This document shows positions 9,961-22,570 of a DNA stretch of 64,000 nucleotides, one piece after another. The stretch comes from Rhyzopertha dominica (taxonomy: Eukaryota; Arthropoda; Insecta; Coleoptera; Bostrichidae). Made by a program: the position numbers and the translations under genes. The notes beneath the pieces are model-generated. The model had not been told where the DNA came from. It did no database searches and saw nothing but the letters and a program-made list of their open reading frames with translations. The stretch is taken from assembly GCA_025024175.1 (NCBI GenBank), contig QCXZ01000041.1, positions 2,723,786 to 2,787,785 of the forward strand, given 5' to 3'. Numbering within the stretch: the first letter of the stretch is position 1; every line of letters begins with the position of its first letter.

Positions 9961-12900
9961 GTCATGATCAGTGCAATTACTTCGTAAATTAGAAACTCAT
10001 AGTTCATCTGTTCTACTTCTACCCAAGCTACAGTATTAATTCGTTACGTAAACCTACATAAGGTCTCAGTTGTCGTACAAGAATCTCAAACCAGCAATTA
10101 TTATACCCATATTTGACACAACCTATTATTTATTAACTGCTACAATTTGCACTCCAGCTCAAGAAAAAAAGTTAATTAAGTCACGCTGCACTCGCTGGCC
10201 TTTCAGAGATCCGCACCACTTTTTGATCCTCGTCGAGTGATGATAATTCATCTAAACAATAGGAATTGCTTTAGGTTAATATTCATGTCCGAACTGATTA
10301 TCCTCTCCAAATTGAAACGCATTTTTATTCGGTCCTTTTCTGGTCAATTAACATCAAGACTCGTCCATAATTAATCTAACACACCACCTGTCCGTAATGT
10401 TAGGCCATTTTTTACCGGCGTAATATTTCATTTTGGACAAGGATCGTCGTCCACAAGCTGCACTATTACTCAACACTAGGTGTGAATGTGCGATTTTATT
10501 GCGAATGAGGAAACGCAGCCCATTGTTTCAGCTATCTCGGCTTGTGGCGCATTTGCGTATTCACATGGCACTTATGCTTGCCATTAAATCAATACTTCCA
10601 TGTGAAAAGGCAAAATCTCGCGTTTCCACTTTTCCCTGGATGATCTGATTATTCTGCGTATTGCTATGTGTAAGGTGACGTTGATTCGTTTAATTAGAAT
10701 TGTGTTACTTTCCAAGCACTTAACGCATAAATGCACATATGTGTTTGTGCAGTTTTACACTCCTTGAATTACAGACTTTTTGCTTTTATTACATATTAGC
10801 TGTAGTTGCTACCAACTCAAAAAGTTTTAATGGTAGACAATGTCCTAAAGTCAACTTTCATCACCTACATAATGAAGTTCATTATCTACCTAATCGCAAG
10901 AGTGTATTGTAATTTGTAATTAGTAGTTTTTATAACCAATGGTCAATGGCAATACACCATACATGATGATTTTAGTATTAACCCGTATAACTTTATTAAA
11001 AAAGTACCTTTAACTAACCTATACGTTTGTAGATCGTAGTAAAAGTTATATGCGAAGACGTGATAAAATAATCATGTTTGTATAGGTAGATACCTATATC
11101 AGAATAGTGCTAGACAACATTTTTTCAAACATATTTTTCTGCGATTCTTATAAAACATTGGTTTCTACATTCGGCGACGTAAAAAAGTATTTTACAAGAA
11201 ATATACCAGACAAGGCAAATGTAAAGTGTAAGAATTAATATCAGTTTCTTCTAAATAATTATAATTGTATGATGGAAGTAGGTAACTAAATTTCGATTTC
11301 AGCTACAGCGCACTTGGTTTTAATTGCACAAAAAGCATTGTTAGATTCAATCTAATATTTTGGCCTGACAAATAATTAATAAAATACAATAATACAGTCA
11401 AATCAACTACTACAANCACTACGAAATCGACAAGCCATCTTGCGTGGGTACATAAATACTATGAAGGCTATAGCGCAATACACTAATTTGTATGCATTTT
11501 GTTGTCAATTATGACCAAGTGTGATGGAGCGGATAGCAAAGTTTAGTTACTTGCATGACCAACTTGATTATTTATATAAAAAAAACTCAAATTAATTAAT
11601 ATGTACAAAAGTATATGCTTTTGAAATCACTGTATGTAAAAATATTATAAGAATCTGATAAATAATGGTCATTTTGACATATTTGTGTTTATTTATGGCA
11701 TACAATTTTAATACGGCTTACAAATGTATTTGGTGTGCTGCACTGTTATTTTAAAAGAAAAAGTTACAGAGAACAAATACCGAAATACCCAGCTTAATCA
11801 CCCGCAACCACCACCGTGTTACAGTTATATATCTCAAGATATTTACGATGGACTTTAGTTGTAAATATATCTAATATCGCCTTTGATGACATTCTTGTAA
11901 AAGGAACATATCGGGATTTCAAAAATATTACCATCACTTATTATAAAACCCACCGACCGAGACTTGCGTGGTCCGAAGCACTAATTATTATTTTTTGACT
12001 TGCTGCTTTTCCGTGCTTTTAGCAGCTAAAATATAGGGCATGAGGATTCATGTTCTGGTTAAAGATGCAGTTGCAGATCTTGCCATTAGTGACAAGCTGC
12101 GATTTTTACAGGTCGAGTTATATACTTTTTGAAGTAACCTATAACTGCCCTTTAGTAGCCATATCGAAAATTGCAACTATTTTAAGAATTTTTGACTTGA
12201 AAAGGTTCTACTTGAGGTCATGAAGAAATACCATTTTTGATCGGTAAATTATGGTTTTTACTATATCATCATGTTCTACAGTGCTCAAACAATATTACTG
12301 ATATCCCAAGATACTATAACAAGAGGTAAACCCCATAAAAATCTTAAAACTGATTAGAAATATAACTTTCACGTACATTTATTTCTGAATTTTTAGTTTG
12401 GAGTGGTAATCACGTCATTGTTGATAGTTCTCAAAATAAGAATCGTATATTCCACTAACATTTGAATATAATATTAATGAAATAATGAAACTTTGAATCC
12501 ATGTCAATTATGGATAATTTAGTGAAAATGAAGAACTGACAGTCCGTGCAAATCATAATAGATTAATGAGGTATTGTAAATAACAAAAATGACACCAGCG
12601 ATGATCGAGACAAAAATGCTCAAAGCTCCAAAAATAAGGATGTGAAGAAAGCAATTGTTTTTTTATAACTATTGACAATTTTAATTCCCAAAAGCAAAAG
12701 AGAAACAGTAAATATCTCCGTGCCATTATAGGGTCATAGCTGCGGTTTTCCGTCGCTATCATCAACAGGCCGCGCTTTTGCGGTCGTCCGACAGAGTTGG
12801 CTTATTGCAGTAACCCTTTCGGCTGTTGCAATAACCCAAATGGGAACTAAACGTTGGGCGTCATAGGGCCAGCGCGTGTGTGTTTAGTATACGACTGAAT

Positions 12901-13714
12901 TGTATTTACCATCGGAACATGTAGCCACTGTTGGGGTAATGCAATTAATTGCGTGCGACTATGGCACTGTAAATAAACCTTGGCCAACAAATTGTATTGC
13001 AAGTGGCCGCATAGAGAGCATTGTAGTGGCTTGAAATCAAATGGCTCCGGATTTCATTAACACTGACCGCATGTGTGTGAGCTAAATAACGAATGCATAA
13101 TTGCATCATGCCTGATTAGAAGGCTGTTGTTCCACGGCAAGTTCATTTTTTGGTATGTGTATTGAATGCTGAATGTCTATTATTGTTTGATAGCCATACA
13201 TACTATATATATATATAACTCACTGCGTTTGGAATTTTTACAGATCATTCAAGCAAAAGAAAATTATAATTTTCAGATAGGCTCTGATGTCTTGAATAAG
13301 GTCGCCGTTGTTGTAGTGTAAGGTTTTCATTGTCTCTACTACAAAAATGCATTAGACAAAAAAGAAAGCTATGAAGATTCTCTATCTTTTCTTCGTATAC
13401 GCAACCGTTCTTTTTGTACAAAATTTAGCATTGAATTTGAATTATATCTTCTTTTTGATCGTTTGCTCGTTCTATAAACTCATCAATTCATTGTTGTTTC
13501 TGCTTCAGTGACAGCTTCCTTTTTTATGAATCTTCAATCGGGTTCAAGCAAGATTGCCCATGACAGTTACCGCAAACTAGTGAACAATGAAGTGCTAACT
13601 CCGACAACCACAGAATGGTTTTTTTCGTACAGTTGGGTATTATCACTTTTTGTGAAAATTACGTAAAATGAATCTTGAAGCACATATATTTCAGGTCTGA
13701 AATTCGAATCTTAG
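9961..13714. other. Non-coding DNA with low-repeat islands at 10180-10680 and 12720-13140
   Basis: No gene or complete element was recognised. Two stretches (about 10180-10680 and 12720-13140) are GC-balanced and free of simple sequence and may be conserved regulatory blocks. The interval 10680-12720 is strongly AT-rich. A short AT dinucleotide run lies near 13205-13217. A single ambiguous base is present at about 11416. Confidence 0.25.
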
Positions 13715-14705
13715 GAGTCACCGCCAAAACGCTTCTGTCCAAGATTATTCAATGCGTGACGTCAAGTGTCATGTAAACATTACCGAGGAGCGTGCTGTTT
13801 AATGGTGTAGTATCATTCTTGTATTCTGTGGTATTTATTGAAAGGACGGTCTAAGAGGTCGTACCAGAAAGTGATTTGCGTAGTTTTACAAGCATCTGTC
13901 AAAACAAGAGTTGTTTTGTACATGGTTATAAAAATACTTCAGTCAGTACAGCTAACAAAATTTTTGTATCCGTTTCTCGAGATTATCAACGAATGAAAAA
14001 GTTGTTTAAGGCCCCTAGACGTGATATGCCGAAATCGCAAAGTTTGTTTTTCTGTTGTGAAGATCACCTTAATTCTTACTGTAAGTTTTATTATTCTTTT
14101 TGGGGTTATAAGTGTTTACCATTCAGTTTCCATTTTGTTATAGCTTGAAGAGGATATGAAAACTTATATGCGTTTTAAGTTGATAGAGGGATATGTTATA
14201 ATAAAGAAAGACGTTGTTCTCCATATATTCAACTGTTAGCCAGACCGGAAACGAGCCGCAAGAGCCCCGAAAATAAATGGCAATTTATATTTATTATGAC
14301 CTCTAAAATAAATGTCAAGTTTGGGGTACATTTTTGATTCTTACATTTTTATGTTTACAAATAGTATGTTTCCAACAACCCACTGTGATCAAATTATCAC
14401 TGCTACGTTAATTTGATAATAAAGTTCACTTATGCTGTTGCTTTTACGTTCCTCATCTCCGCCGCGTTGAACCACTCGTCCCTGTATACAAATTCCATAA
14501 CAATAATCATGCCTTCAGAAGTCTTAAGTGTTTCACTTTTTCTTGGCGTATTTTAATTCACTTGTGACAAAATGAACGCACACAACAGACTGATAAATTG
14601 ACGGGCTGAGGCTGACGCATGACACGCTGACCCTAGATGTAAACAAGCGGCCATTTACAAGACACCTGACGTCACGGCCAATAGGTTCGCGTTCTGGCGG
14701 TCCCT
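13715..14705 (+). mobile_element. Kolobok-like DNA transposon remnant with terminal inverted repeats and a THAP exon
   Basis: Inverted termini bound this 991-bp block. The left end contains CACCGCCAAAACGC and, further in, GTGACGTCAAGTGTC. The right end, read in reverse, contains GACCGCCAGAACGC and GTGACGTCAGGTGTC. The termini can be aligned over about 60 bases with gaps. The left flank is TTAG (13711-13714) and the right flank TTAA (14706-14709), compatible with a TTAA target duplication that has one mutation. Inside lies a THAP-type zinc-finger frame. THAP domains and TTAA duplications are established for Kolobok elements; P elements also have THAP domains but 8-bp duplications. No transposase catalytic core remains, so this is an internally deleted copy. 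Confidence 0.65.
13876..14148 (+). pseudogene. THAP-domain fragment of a transposon protein
   Basis: The reading includes CFVHGYKNTSVST, then NKIFVSVSRDYQRMKKLFKA and SLFFCCEDHLNS. These correspond to the start, middle and C-terminal end of a THAP DNA-binding domain, a C2CH zinc module. The second zinc cysteine expected after CFVxG is a tyrosine, so the finger is damaged. After the domain a GTAAGT donor-like sequence occurs at about 14080 and the frame then loses similarity. It sits inside the inverted-repeat element 13715-14705 and was presumably the N-terminal DNA-binding part of its transposase. Confidence 0.7.
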
Positions 14706-15182
14706 TTAAATATTTACATTTTTAAATATTAAAAATACACCTTACGATCCGTTTTTTTCGAAATCATAAGCTGTCACAGCTATTTTGTGGATTAGATGCT
14801 ACCTATTAATATGCAATTTAATAAAATATAAGCACATGGAAAATACCCAGTTGCAAAAGGCCATCTTCTGTACAATGCACTTTGTGTTTGCTCGAAAACA
14901 ATTACATCCAAGATGAATTCAGCCACACACCAAGAGTGTTTACATACAAGCTGCCAAAAACTTACTAAGTACAGAAGTAAGTGTATTATGAAGGGCTATT
15001 GACAATAAAAAAGTAACGATTAGTTAGACACACGAATAGCAGTAAGACAGGCAAGACACTCCATTGCAGTGTGGTTTTTCCCTTCTAAAGTTGGCATCTT
15101 TATCTCTTTCTAATCCATTTAAGCAATTCACTGCACCAGGACTGTTTCTGGATCTTAAATAGTAATAAATTGAATTAGATTA
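14706..15182. other. AT-rich non-coding DNA
   Basis: No gene, terminal repeat or family resemblance was seen in this interval. Confidence 0.4.
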
Positions 15183-15270
15183 TAAAAATGCATGTCTATG
15201 CTATGCTGTTTGCACCGCAAGCAAGTTCAGATAGATCTGTTTCTCTGTCTTTACAGCTCATCAGTGTAGT
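15183..15270 (-). mobile_element. MITE family, copy 3 (fragment, inverted)
   Basis: This fragment begins TAAAAATGCATGTCTATG and continues with GCTGTTTGCACC, TCAGATAGATCTGT and AGCTCATCAGTG. It is the reverse complement of the right part of copy 1 (about 3290-3375), with scattered differences. The hairpin arms are absent. It is therefore a truncated copy lying in the opposite direction. Confidence 0.65.
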
Positions 15271-16142
15271 ACCAAAGGCTTGGTACATGAATTAGATTAT
15301 ATTTTGACATCGTCACGATTTGCTTAACACCACCATTCTGATACAATCTAGCAATCCGTCTGATGTTACTCTGAGCGGAAAGCTACGGCAAGTTCCCAAA
15401 TTCGTCTCGAGCAACATTCAAAACACACTAATCGACGATGATACAGATGCATTAACTGCTTAATAAGCCTATTGTTGTTACTATTTGTTTTAATACGCAC
15501 TTAATCGATAACGATCTCCGCAGCCAGCTCTCCTTTCATCGCATTCCCATTAACATAAACGCATTAATATTGTATTAGCTATAAATTCCTTTTGTGCAAG
15601 TAGGAAAAAGCGGGCAGCTGGTTCGACCGTAACAAAACCACCAGAGGTAAAAAAGCCTTGCCGCGGCAACACATCACGACCTCATTTTGGCAAAACGCTG
15701 CTGTGGGCTTTTAAAAAGCGAAATTATATTTTTCGGGTGCAATGAGCCAAATCATATTCTACGGATGTGTGGGCCCCGTGAAAGGATGCTGTTGGGGCCC
15801 CTTTGTTGGCGGAATGGGGCTCATAATCGGATACTCCAAATACAACAAAGAGAGGCTACTGTAATAACTATCTGTCTAGAGAGATATGCATTCGCTCCCC
15901 TTCGTACACGTCGGGCGTGTGTGTTAAAGAGCGACAACTACCCGCGTGGTGAGTTTTTATTTCATGCTACCACTAGTCTAGACAGTCAGTGGGAGAAAAC
16001 AAGTTAGTTACTAGTTAATTTTTATGTAGTTTAAGCTTAAGTTGCTTTAATTTTACGAGCGTTGGTTGGAAAGTTGTCATACTTTCCTCGAATTTCTTTT
16101 ATTTTGTCTTGTAGGGAATTATGTTAGNAAGAGGGTAGTACT
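15271..16142. other. Non-coding DNA; low-repeat island at 15470-15960
   Basis: The part at about 15470-15960 is relatively GC-rich, non-repetitive and without a recognisable protein; the open frame at 15687-16007 has no family resemblance. It is a candidate regulatory block in the presumed dac intron. The remainder is featureless. Confidence 0.25.
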
Positions 16143-16668
16143 CCAGGCGAGTGTTATTGCCAAAAAAGNACACACANGACAGAATGAAGAAGGAATTTTC
16201 ATCTGAAGAAAACTAAATAGGACGACATACTTCTTCACTTTATTTTATAGGCCATTATCAAGAAAAAACTGTGGTAAAAACCCGAGGTCGATAGTTTTCT
16301 CGGTTAGCAGTTATTGGCAAAACGGTATACACTTACACACCACACATAAGCAAGCAACTAATTTCCTAATTTACTAAAAATAACATTTTTAACCTTGAAT
16401 ATAAAATAATTATTTTGAATAAGTTTAAGAAATTAATAATTATTATACTAGTTATTGAAAATGCAAATTAATTCGAACCGTTACATTATTTGTATATGTA
16501 TACTCTTTTGGCAATAACGAGTAAAGCTATGCACTTGAGGTTTTCATTTTTTGTTGTTGTCCTGTTTAGTTTTTCCTCTGAATTCAAGGAGGAAATTCCC
16601 TTTTTTAATTTGTCTTGTGTGTACTATTTCGGAAACAGCTTCAAAACGAAAAATAACACTCGCCTTGG
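16143..16668. mobile_element. Possible small inverted-repeat element
   Basis: CCAGGCGAGTGTTATT at 16143-16158 is matched in inverted orientation by AATAACACTCGCCTTGG at 16652-16668, with one indel over 16-17 bases. A further GTTATTGCCAAAA-type word recurs inverted near 16504-16516. The 526-bp interval is AT-rich, contains ambiguous bases, and has no recognisable protein. A MITE is the likely explanation, but no second copy or clear target duplication was found. Confidence 0.35.
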
Positions 16669-17358
16669 ATTTTCAGCACTCTCTTTTACATAACTGCCTA
16701 CAAAACAAAGTGAAAAAAAATTATACCGTCATATTTAAATGTTTTGAGAAAACGAGGACACTTTTTCAAATATCGCCCTTGACATCTGTTTAAGAAATCA
16801 TGTTTGGAATAGTTTACACTAAATCCTAATCTGGTTAAAAATCTCTGTATAATGAGTTTTAGAAGTTTCGAACTTATTGTGTCGTTGTCATGGTAACCAA
16901 ATGAAAAATGTTGTAACGAAACTTCTAGGTAATTTGACAGATATTCTAAAATACCTACATCTTATTTATTTGCGTTTATTTGTAATATCCTAGGAGCTTC
17001 AAAATATTTTTAGTAAATTTGGCTAATGCGTTTATTTTTTTATCTTAAAAAATTTTCTTTAAAGTGATAACGTGATACTCGTTAGTGAATAATCCTGTAT
17101 ATAATACATACAAGATGTCCTAAAGTTATGAAAAAATAACTTGTTTAATATGTCGTTTTTACTTACATGCCATCAATCAATCGTTGTAAAACAACTGATT
17201 TAAAAATTGCCAAAATAGTCGTGTACAGGCTTTATTTTGACGATCAATTATATGCAATTATGTGCATCCAACAAATTTTCCATGATTTAAAAAATTTACT
17301 CGCCTCAATTTCTCTGAAACTCAATTCTAGATTTTCTTGTAACATTAAAAGAACTTAA
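16669..17358. other. AT-rich non-coding DNA
   Basis: Nothing was recognised with confidence. ACAAGATGTCCTAAAGTTATG near 17110 resembles a decayed form of the ACAGGGTGTCCC end seen on many insect DNA elements, but it has no partner. Confidence 0.35.
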
Positions 17359-17469
17359 GTAAGAATTTAGATGGCAATGCCATCTGTCAGCATTACACTG
17401 ACATGATGACAAAGCCACCTAGCTGCAGTTGGTTGCGGTGCAGATAGCACAGCATAGACATGCATTTTA
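17359..17469 (+). mobile_element. MITE family, copy 2 (internally deleted)
   Basis: It starts GTAAGAATTTAGATGGCA and follows copy 1 closely through CCACCTAGCTGC at about 17425. It then jumps to the right part of copy 1 (CAGTTGGTTGCGGTGCAGA) and ends AGACATGCATTTTA. About 360 bases present in copy 1 are missing. The deletion joins at a CTGC word found on both sides in copy 1, and it leaves both outer ends intact. This copy retains the 15 bases missing from the right arm of copy 1. Confidence 0.75.
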
Positions 17470-18950
17470 ATTAAAAAATTAATTAATTAATTCAAAAATT
17501 AAGAGAACTTTTTCATGCTAATACTTTGTTTTGTTTTTTGATTGAAGATTGTTTGTGCAAATATGATCCGTTTCAGGAAGACTGTATACTATACCGTATT
17601 AATTTGTTCTTGACAAGTAAAACTTCTTTGGAGGCCTATAATCTTTATAGTAAAATTAACAAACTCGATTTTTATTGTCCAAAACAGTTACTCGAAATTT
17701 AGTTACAACGAACAATTTTGAACTTGTTCGGAAATGTTATAAGTACGTGAGATCCTGTTTTTGTGAAACAAAAGGATTTTGTAGTTGTTGAATGAGTTGC
17801 TTCAAAATTAGAAATGTTAATCTTTTGAACAAAAAAAAATGTTTCTATTGTTAATTTATTTGCTTGCAAGTGGATTGTTATTCAGCATGAGACCTCGCAG
17901 AGTGATTTTNTATAGGTGTTATTATTCGGCATAAAAATAGTAATAATTTCATAAATGGCGGTTTCATAAAAATATAAATAACAGTGCGTTCGGTGTCTGC
18001 AATTGTACTGCCTTTTTGTCCTGTTTGTTCAATAATTCCAATCACTGGAATAATACGTCCACGCGGGACTTTCACAAAAAAACGGACCGTTTATGCATAT
18101 ATTTTCGTTCCTTTTCATACGCGTGATTGATTAATATTTTTATCAATTCCGTACGTTGGTTTCTAGTCCGTGTTATTGTTGCTGACTCATTTCATCAACC
18201 AACATCGTTTCAGTGCGATTGGTGGGCACAAAAACCAGTTTTCTAAATCCCCGCCGGCTCACCGAACTATACATGTAAATAATAATAGATTAGATTTCTC
18301 TATTAAGCTTTTTGTTGTCACTCCGCCATCATGGGTCCTTTTTGTGGATCAACCGGCTCCTTGCTCATCGTCCGTCACTCGTCGTTATACCGCTGAGATG
18401 TACGTAACATACAGAATGTAAATTAAATTCGAGGTCCCATTTTCGCCCGCCGTTTTTGTTCATTTCGGCTCCGATCGAAGTTTAAGTTCAAGGCTTTGCG
18501 TGTTGTTGTGATTGCCATTTTTGTTTAGAACGTTTTGCTGCTGCTTTTGTTTAATTGAGTGCAATGGCATAACTCGGCGTTTTTCTACCGGCGCGAAAGA
18601 AACGTGGCGTGCGCTGTCCATTTCCGTTTTTGCGAATTCGACGCGATTAGGTAGGCTTTTTGCCACGATTTGTAAACATTTGATGGGAATTTCCTAGGAG
18701 ACGGAAACGCTTTGTGTTGGAAGTCGTTTCCACCTCTAGATGACCCCCTCGCTTCTTAACAAAATGGTTCCACGAATTGCTTAACATTCTAGGAAAACCC
18801 GAGTGTAGCTACAAAAATTATTTACCAGAAATTTGTATTTTCTTCTTCAATTATTTCTCTATTTGTGGCCAGATGATTTCAGCTTGGAACCACGAAATTA
18901 GGTGTGCTTAGATAGCACCATACTACTACACATCTTCAATAATCAATAAA
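17470..18950. other. Non-coding DNA; low-repeat island at 18080-18720
   Basis: The interval 17470-18080 is AT-rich with one ambiguous base near 17910 and a TTAATTAATTAATT run at about 17478. From 18080 to 18720 the sequence becomes GC-balanced and non-repetitive, with overlapping short frames on both strands that look like chance. It is a candidate conserved regulatory block. No gene was recognised. Confidence 0.25.
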
Positions 18951-20227
18951 ATCTATTTTTATGTGATACTTTATTGGGTTTAAATTTTCCGATGTATAAA
19001 ATAAAAGCCTTTGCATGCCATAATCAGCTTGTTAAGTCACAAACTAAAAAAAATTACTCACTATCACGTTCACTGCTAAAATGACGATTAACCTCTATTG
19101 TTAATTCTTGTACATGATTCGCTCTGTACCGATTTTCAGTGTCCAGTACATGCCGCACTGAATTTCTCAATGCATCGACACTTGTTATTTCAGCTTCATG
19201 TCTAATTTTTAGCAGCATTTCATTGCTAAATTTTCCACCGGTGTTCCCTCGTCGAATTCTTTGTTTCAACTGCCCCCATATCATTTCAATGTGGTTGAAA
19301 ATGCAATGATATGGGGGTAATCGTAGAATGATGTGCCCACATTCAGAAGCGAGAAGGTCAATTCGAAATTTTTTTTGTGTCAAGCACTTACAGCAATTGT
19401 TTTTTGTGTAGTCCTCTTCGAAATATAAATCTTCTTTTCTTAAAAACTCTCGAATGGTTGCCTTATTAGTTGTTGTATTTGGAATTTTATCCAGTTGCTC
19501 CGAATGGTAACTAGCGTTGTCCATTACTATGACGCTGTATGGTGGCAATTTGGGCAATAAAATGTTTTTGAACCAATTTTTAAACACTTCCGCATTCATA
19601 TCAGAATGATAATCGGTTTAAAATCAACAATAATCTGTTTGTCCAGTTGCCCTACGAAATGTATGTCACAAACGCCTCTTAATAAATGGCTAAATGTAAG
19701 CACATATGTAGGTATGACTGAATAAGTAAAAAATATTGCACTTGGTACGCTTATATGCTGTAAAACTTTAAAATATAAGTAAACACATATGCTTTCAATA
19801 CCGTTTATAGTAGGAGTAGAATAGTTCCGATTTCTTCTTATTTCCAAACAAATATACAGGTAAAAACTATGTTTATGACCCTCCGGATTAAAAGAAAATT
19901 TTAACCTGTGAAGAAACAGGGCAGAGGATTGCACACTGCGATCAAAATTAGAAAGTATGGGCTGCCGCATTGAAATTGGAATGTTTACCATTCGTGGTTA
20001 TAAAAATAGATACTACTCATTAAATTAGGAAAGAATACGATTTAGTCATACATTAAAAGCTATTAGATGAGAAATATTTGTAGTTCAAGTAATAATACCA
20101 ATTATGCTCATTGATTTATGTGTACGGAAAAAAATTCTAAAAAAGCCTAAACACAATTTTTGGATACGGTCCACTCCGCTGCACAAACAGTTGGTATAAT
20201 GAGTCTCATAGATTGTTGCTTGCAACT
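18951..20227 (-). mobile_element. DDE-transposase DNA element, copy A (internally altered)
   Basis: Both ends are shared with the copy at 47762-49359. The low end reads ATCTATTTTTATGTGATAC, and the high end, read on the minus strand, begins AGTTGCAAGCAACAATCTA. Coding sequence at 19054-19599 is the C-terminal half of the transposase. The stretch between about 19615 and 20090 does not match the N-terminal coding part of the other copy. This copy has therefore lost that part or had it replaced. No strong terminal inverted repeat was evident, so the limits are approximate. Confidence 0.75.
19054..19599 (-). pseudogene. Transposase C-terminal half, IS630/Tc1-mariner-like DDE_3 type
   Basis: There are 181 uninterrupted codons. 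VIVMDNASYHS carries the second catalytic aspartate, and IFNHIEMIWGQLKQRI carries the final glutamate within the usual N-x-I-E-x-x-W setting. The position before I-E is histidine where proline is usual. The first catalytic aspartate, present in the other copy as FFLDETW, is missing because the N-terminal half is absent. The family integrates DNA by a cut-and-paste reaction using the DDE triad. This copy cannot be active on its own, though its open frame shows few disabling changes. Confidence 0.8.
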
Positions 20228-22234
20228 TACTAGCATATAGCTCTGGGAGAGATCTAACGCATAGATCCGCATCTCATCCTCGCCACTCGCCGTATTTTGT
20301 CTGTATTACTATATGTACGTATATTATTCACGTAACTTTTTGTAGATGAGTATTGAAGCAGTGCTGTCAACAACTGGTAACACATCGCAGTATGTTGTAT
20401 AACAATTCATTGTCACTAGCGAAAAATGAAAACGACATAAAGGCCTTAGACGTAGGTGCAGGCATTAAAACACCGCATCCATTGGCGAAGCCTGCAATTA
20501 TCCGTAAAATTATTTTAAATTCGCCAGGCTGCACAAAACCCCCCTCATTATGGCCGGTGAAACAATACACAACAAAGCACCAACTCACAATGACGGCGTG
20601 CCATTGCTCTGCGCCCATAAAAGGATATAGGTGTTCGTCTTTGTGCCGATCAAAAGTTAGTTCATTAGAGGAAATGTATCCAATAATTCATCTGCGAGGC
20701 GCTCGGAACGAGTTACTAATGGTTTGAAATAAGATATCAAGACACGCAATGATACTGCAGCCGGCTATAAATTTGTCTGTGCGGTTTGTTATATACAAGA
20801 TATCCCCCCATATCTCTCTCACTCCACGGCCCGCTTTCGTGTAAGGTGGTATTTAATTAAGATTAGGCTCATTTTGCAACTCAACGGGTCCCATTATGCG
20901 ATGGTCATTTAGTCATAATATTGTATAAATTGAGTATTCGGTTTCGGGCCGTCCTTTTCAGCGCGCACTGTAACTGGCCGGTCCGACTATGACAAATGCC
21001 GATCGCGGTGGGACGCTAACTAGATCCGTTGGGAATAAATATTCGGATAATCATTCGAAAATGGGCATGCTAACGAGGAAAGAGGATTGGGTTGTCGAAT
21101 TATCCACGTTTCATTCAAAATTAATAACTCGGGAACGTGGACGTGATTTGTGGGCCTGCTGCAGCTCTTGAATACCTACACCGTAATGAGTTTTCATGAT
21201 CTTTACCCTCCCTAATCCAAATCCACTAATTTTGGTGTTGGGGTACATTCTGTGCAATACTAGTGATGGTTCGTGCCATCTAGCGGTGCCAATAGGTATT
21301 ACATCTAGTAGGATTTAGTGGTATACACAGAGGCTGAGATACCTATCTCATTTCGGAGAATGCATGCATCTTACTCATGTTTAATTCTCAAGCACAGACA
21401 TTTACATTTGAGAAACGCATTAAATAGATAACAATCATGCCGATCAAGTGCAGTATTCCACTGTTTCTCAAGTGCGAAAAACTAAACAAACTCGTCAACC
21501 AGATGGCATTAGACAAAACTCTTAAAACATCAAGTTATCTAAGATTTCATTTTTCGAAATTCATAAATTATGTACTTAAACAGTGCAGCAATGTCTGTTT
21601 GATATACTTCAATGTTTATTGTCTTGCCCTAATGGATTACAAAAACCGCACACCGCTATCGATTTTACTTTTTGAGATATTCTGAGTGTGCTGTATACGT
21701 AAAATTTTTCTAAAAACAAAAATTAACGTCGAAACAGTAAATTGTCATCTGTAGTAAACAGAACACCCAGTACACACCAAAATATTTTGTGTGATGGAGC
21801 ACATGATGTAGCATTCAACCATATTAAGCTTTTCTAGATTTGAAAACTACAGTTTCAACTTACAAATACGTGAATTTTAGTGCTCAGTTCTAACTAACTG
21901 TCAGGTACAAGAAGCAATTGCTCCATGGCTAACTATTTAAAAATAGTATAAAAATAATATATAAAATTGGACATAACTCTGGTATTTTTCAAAATAGCTA
22001 TACCGAGTGTTATATCGAGATCCCCAAACTCACCCGGTATAAAACAAGGAGAAAACTTGCACCACATAAAATTATTATTATTTGGTCAGAATCAAATAAT
22101 TATTAGCACGGTAATGGTCTACTCCAATTCAGTATGATGCCTTTTGGCATAACAAATGCAAGCAGGTTAAGGGAAGTAAAAAGCTTTGCTCGAAATTTGA
22201 GATTTATATTGTCGTTTTATGATCAAAACCTCTG
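20228..22234. other. Non-coding DNA; low-repeat island at 20340-21240
   Basis: The part at about 20340-21240 is GC-balanced and non-repetitive, with short overlapping frames on both strands and no family match. It is one of the larger candidate regulatory islands in the presumed dac intron. From 21240 to 22234 nothing was recognised. Confidence 0.25.
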
Positions 22235-22570
22235 CAGTTAAGTCCGCGAAAAGCGCCGCGAGCAACGGCCAACGCTGGCGGCCGCCGACGCCGCAACTCC
22301 GGTCACCCCGGTCGCCGGGACGCGGGTCCGGGATCCGTGCTCGCCGCCTGCCGCCCGGAGCGGCAGTGCAATCCAAACAGAGAAAACAGTCGGAGAAAAT
22401 ACGAATGAATGACTAGTACGCATGCCGTCTGTGAGCGAGACGAACACACAGACAGAGAAACTCCGGGGACTCCCTCGGGAACAGACGGTTCGGCTGGGCA
22501 ACCTGTGGATTTCAGATAAATCTCCCCGTTATACACACACACAATGACTGTTTCCGCGATTCGCATTTGT
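22235..22570. promoter_or_regulatory. CpG-rich island of unknown function
   Basis: This block is strikingly GC- and CpG-rich, especially 22248-22365, against a surrounding AT-rich background. Several open frames overlap here on both strands, as expected from low stop-codon density in GC-rich DNA, and none resembles a known protein. In an insect intron, such a block suggests a first exon, an alternative promoter or a strongly constrained regulatory element. An alternative dac promoter is conceivable but not shown. Confidence 0.35.

Noticed and set aside
22167..22566. Overlapping open frames on both strands
   Set aside because: All arise in the CpG-rich block, where stop codons are rare, and none resembles a protein family.
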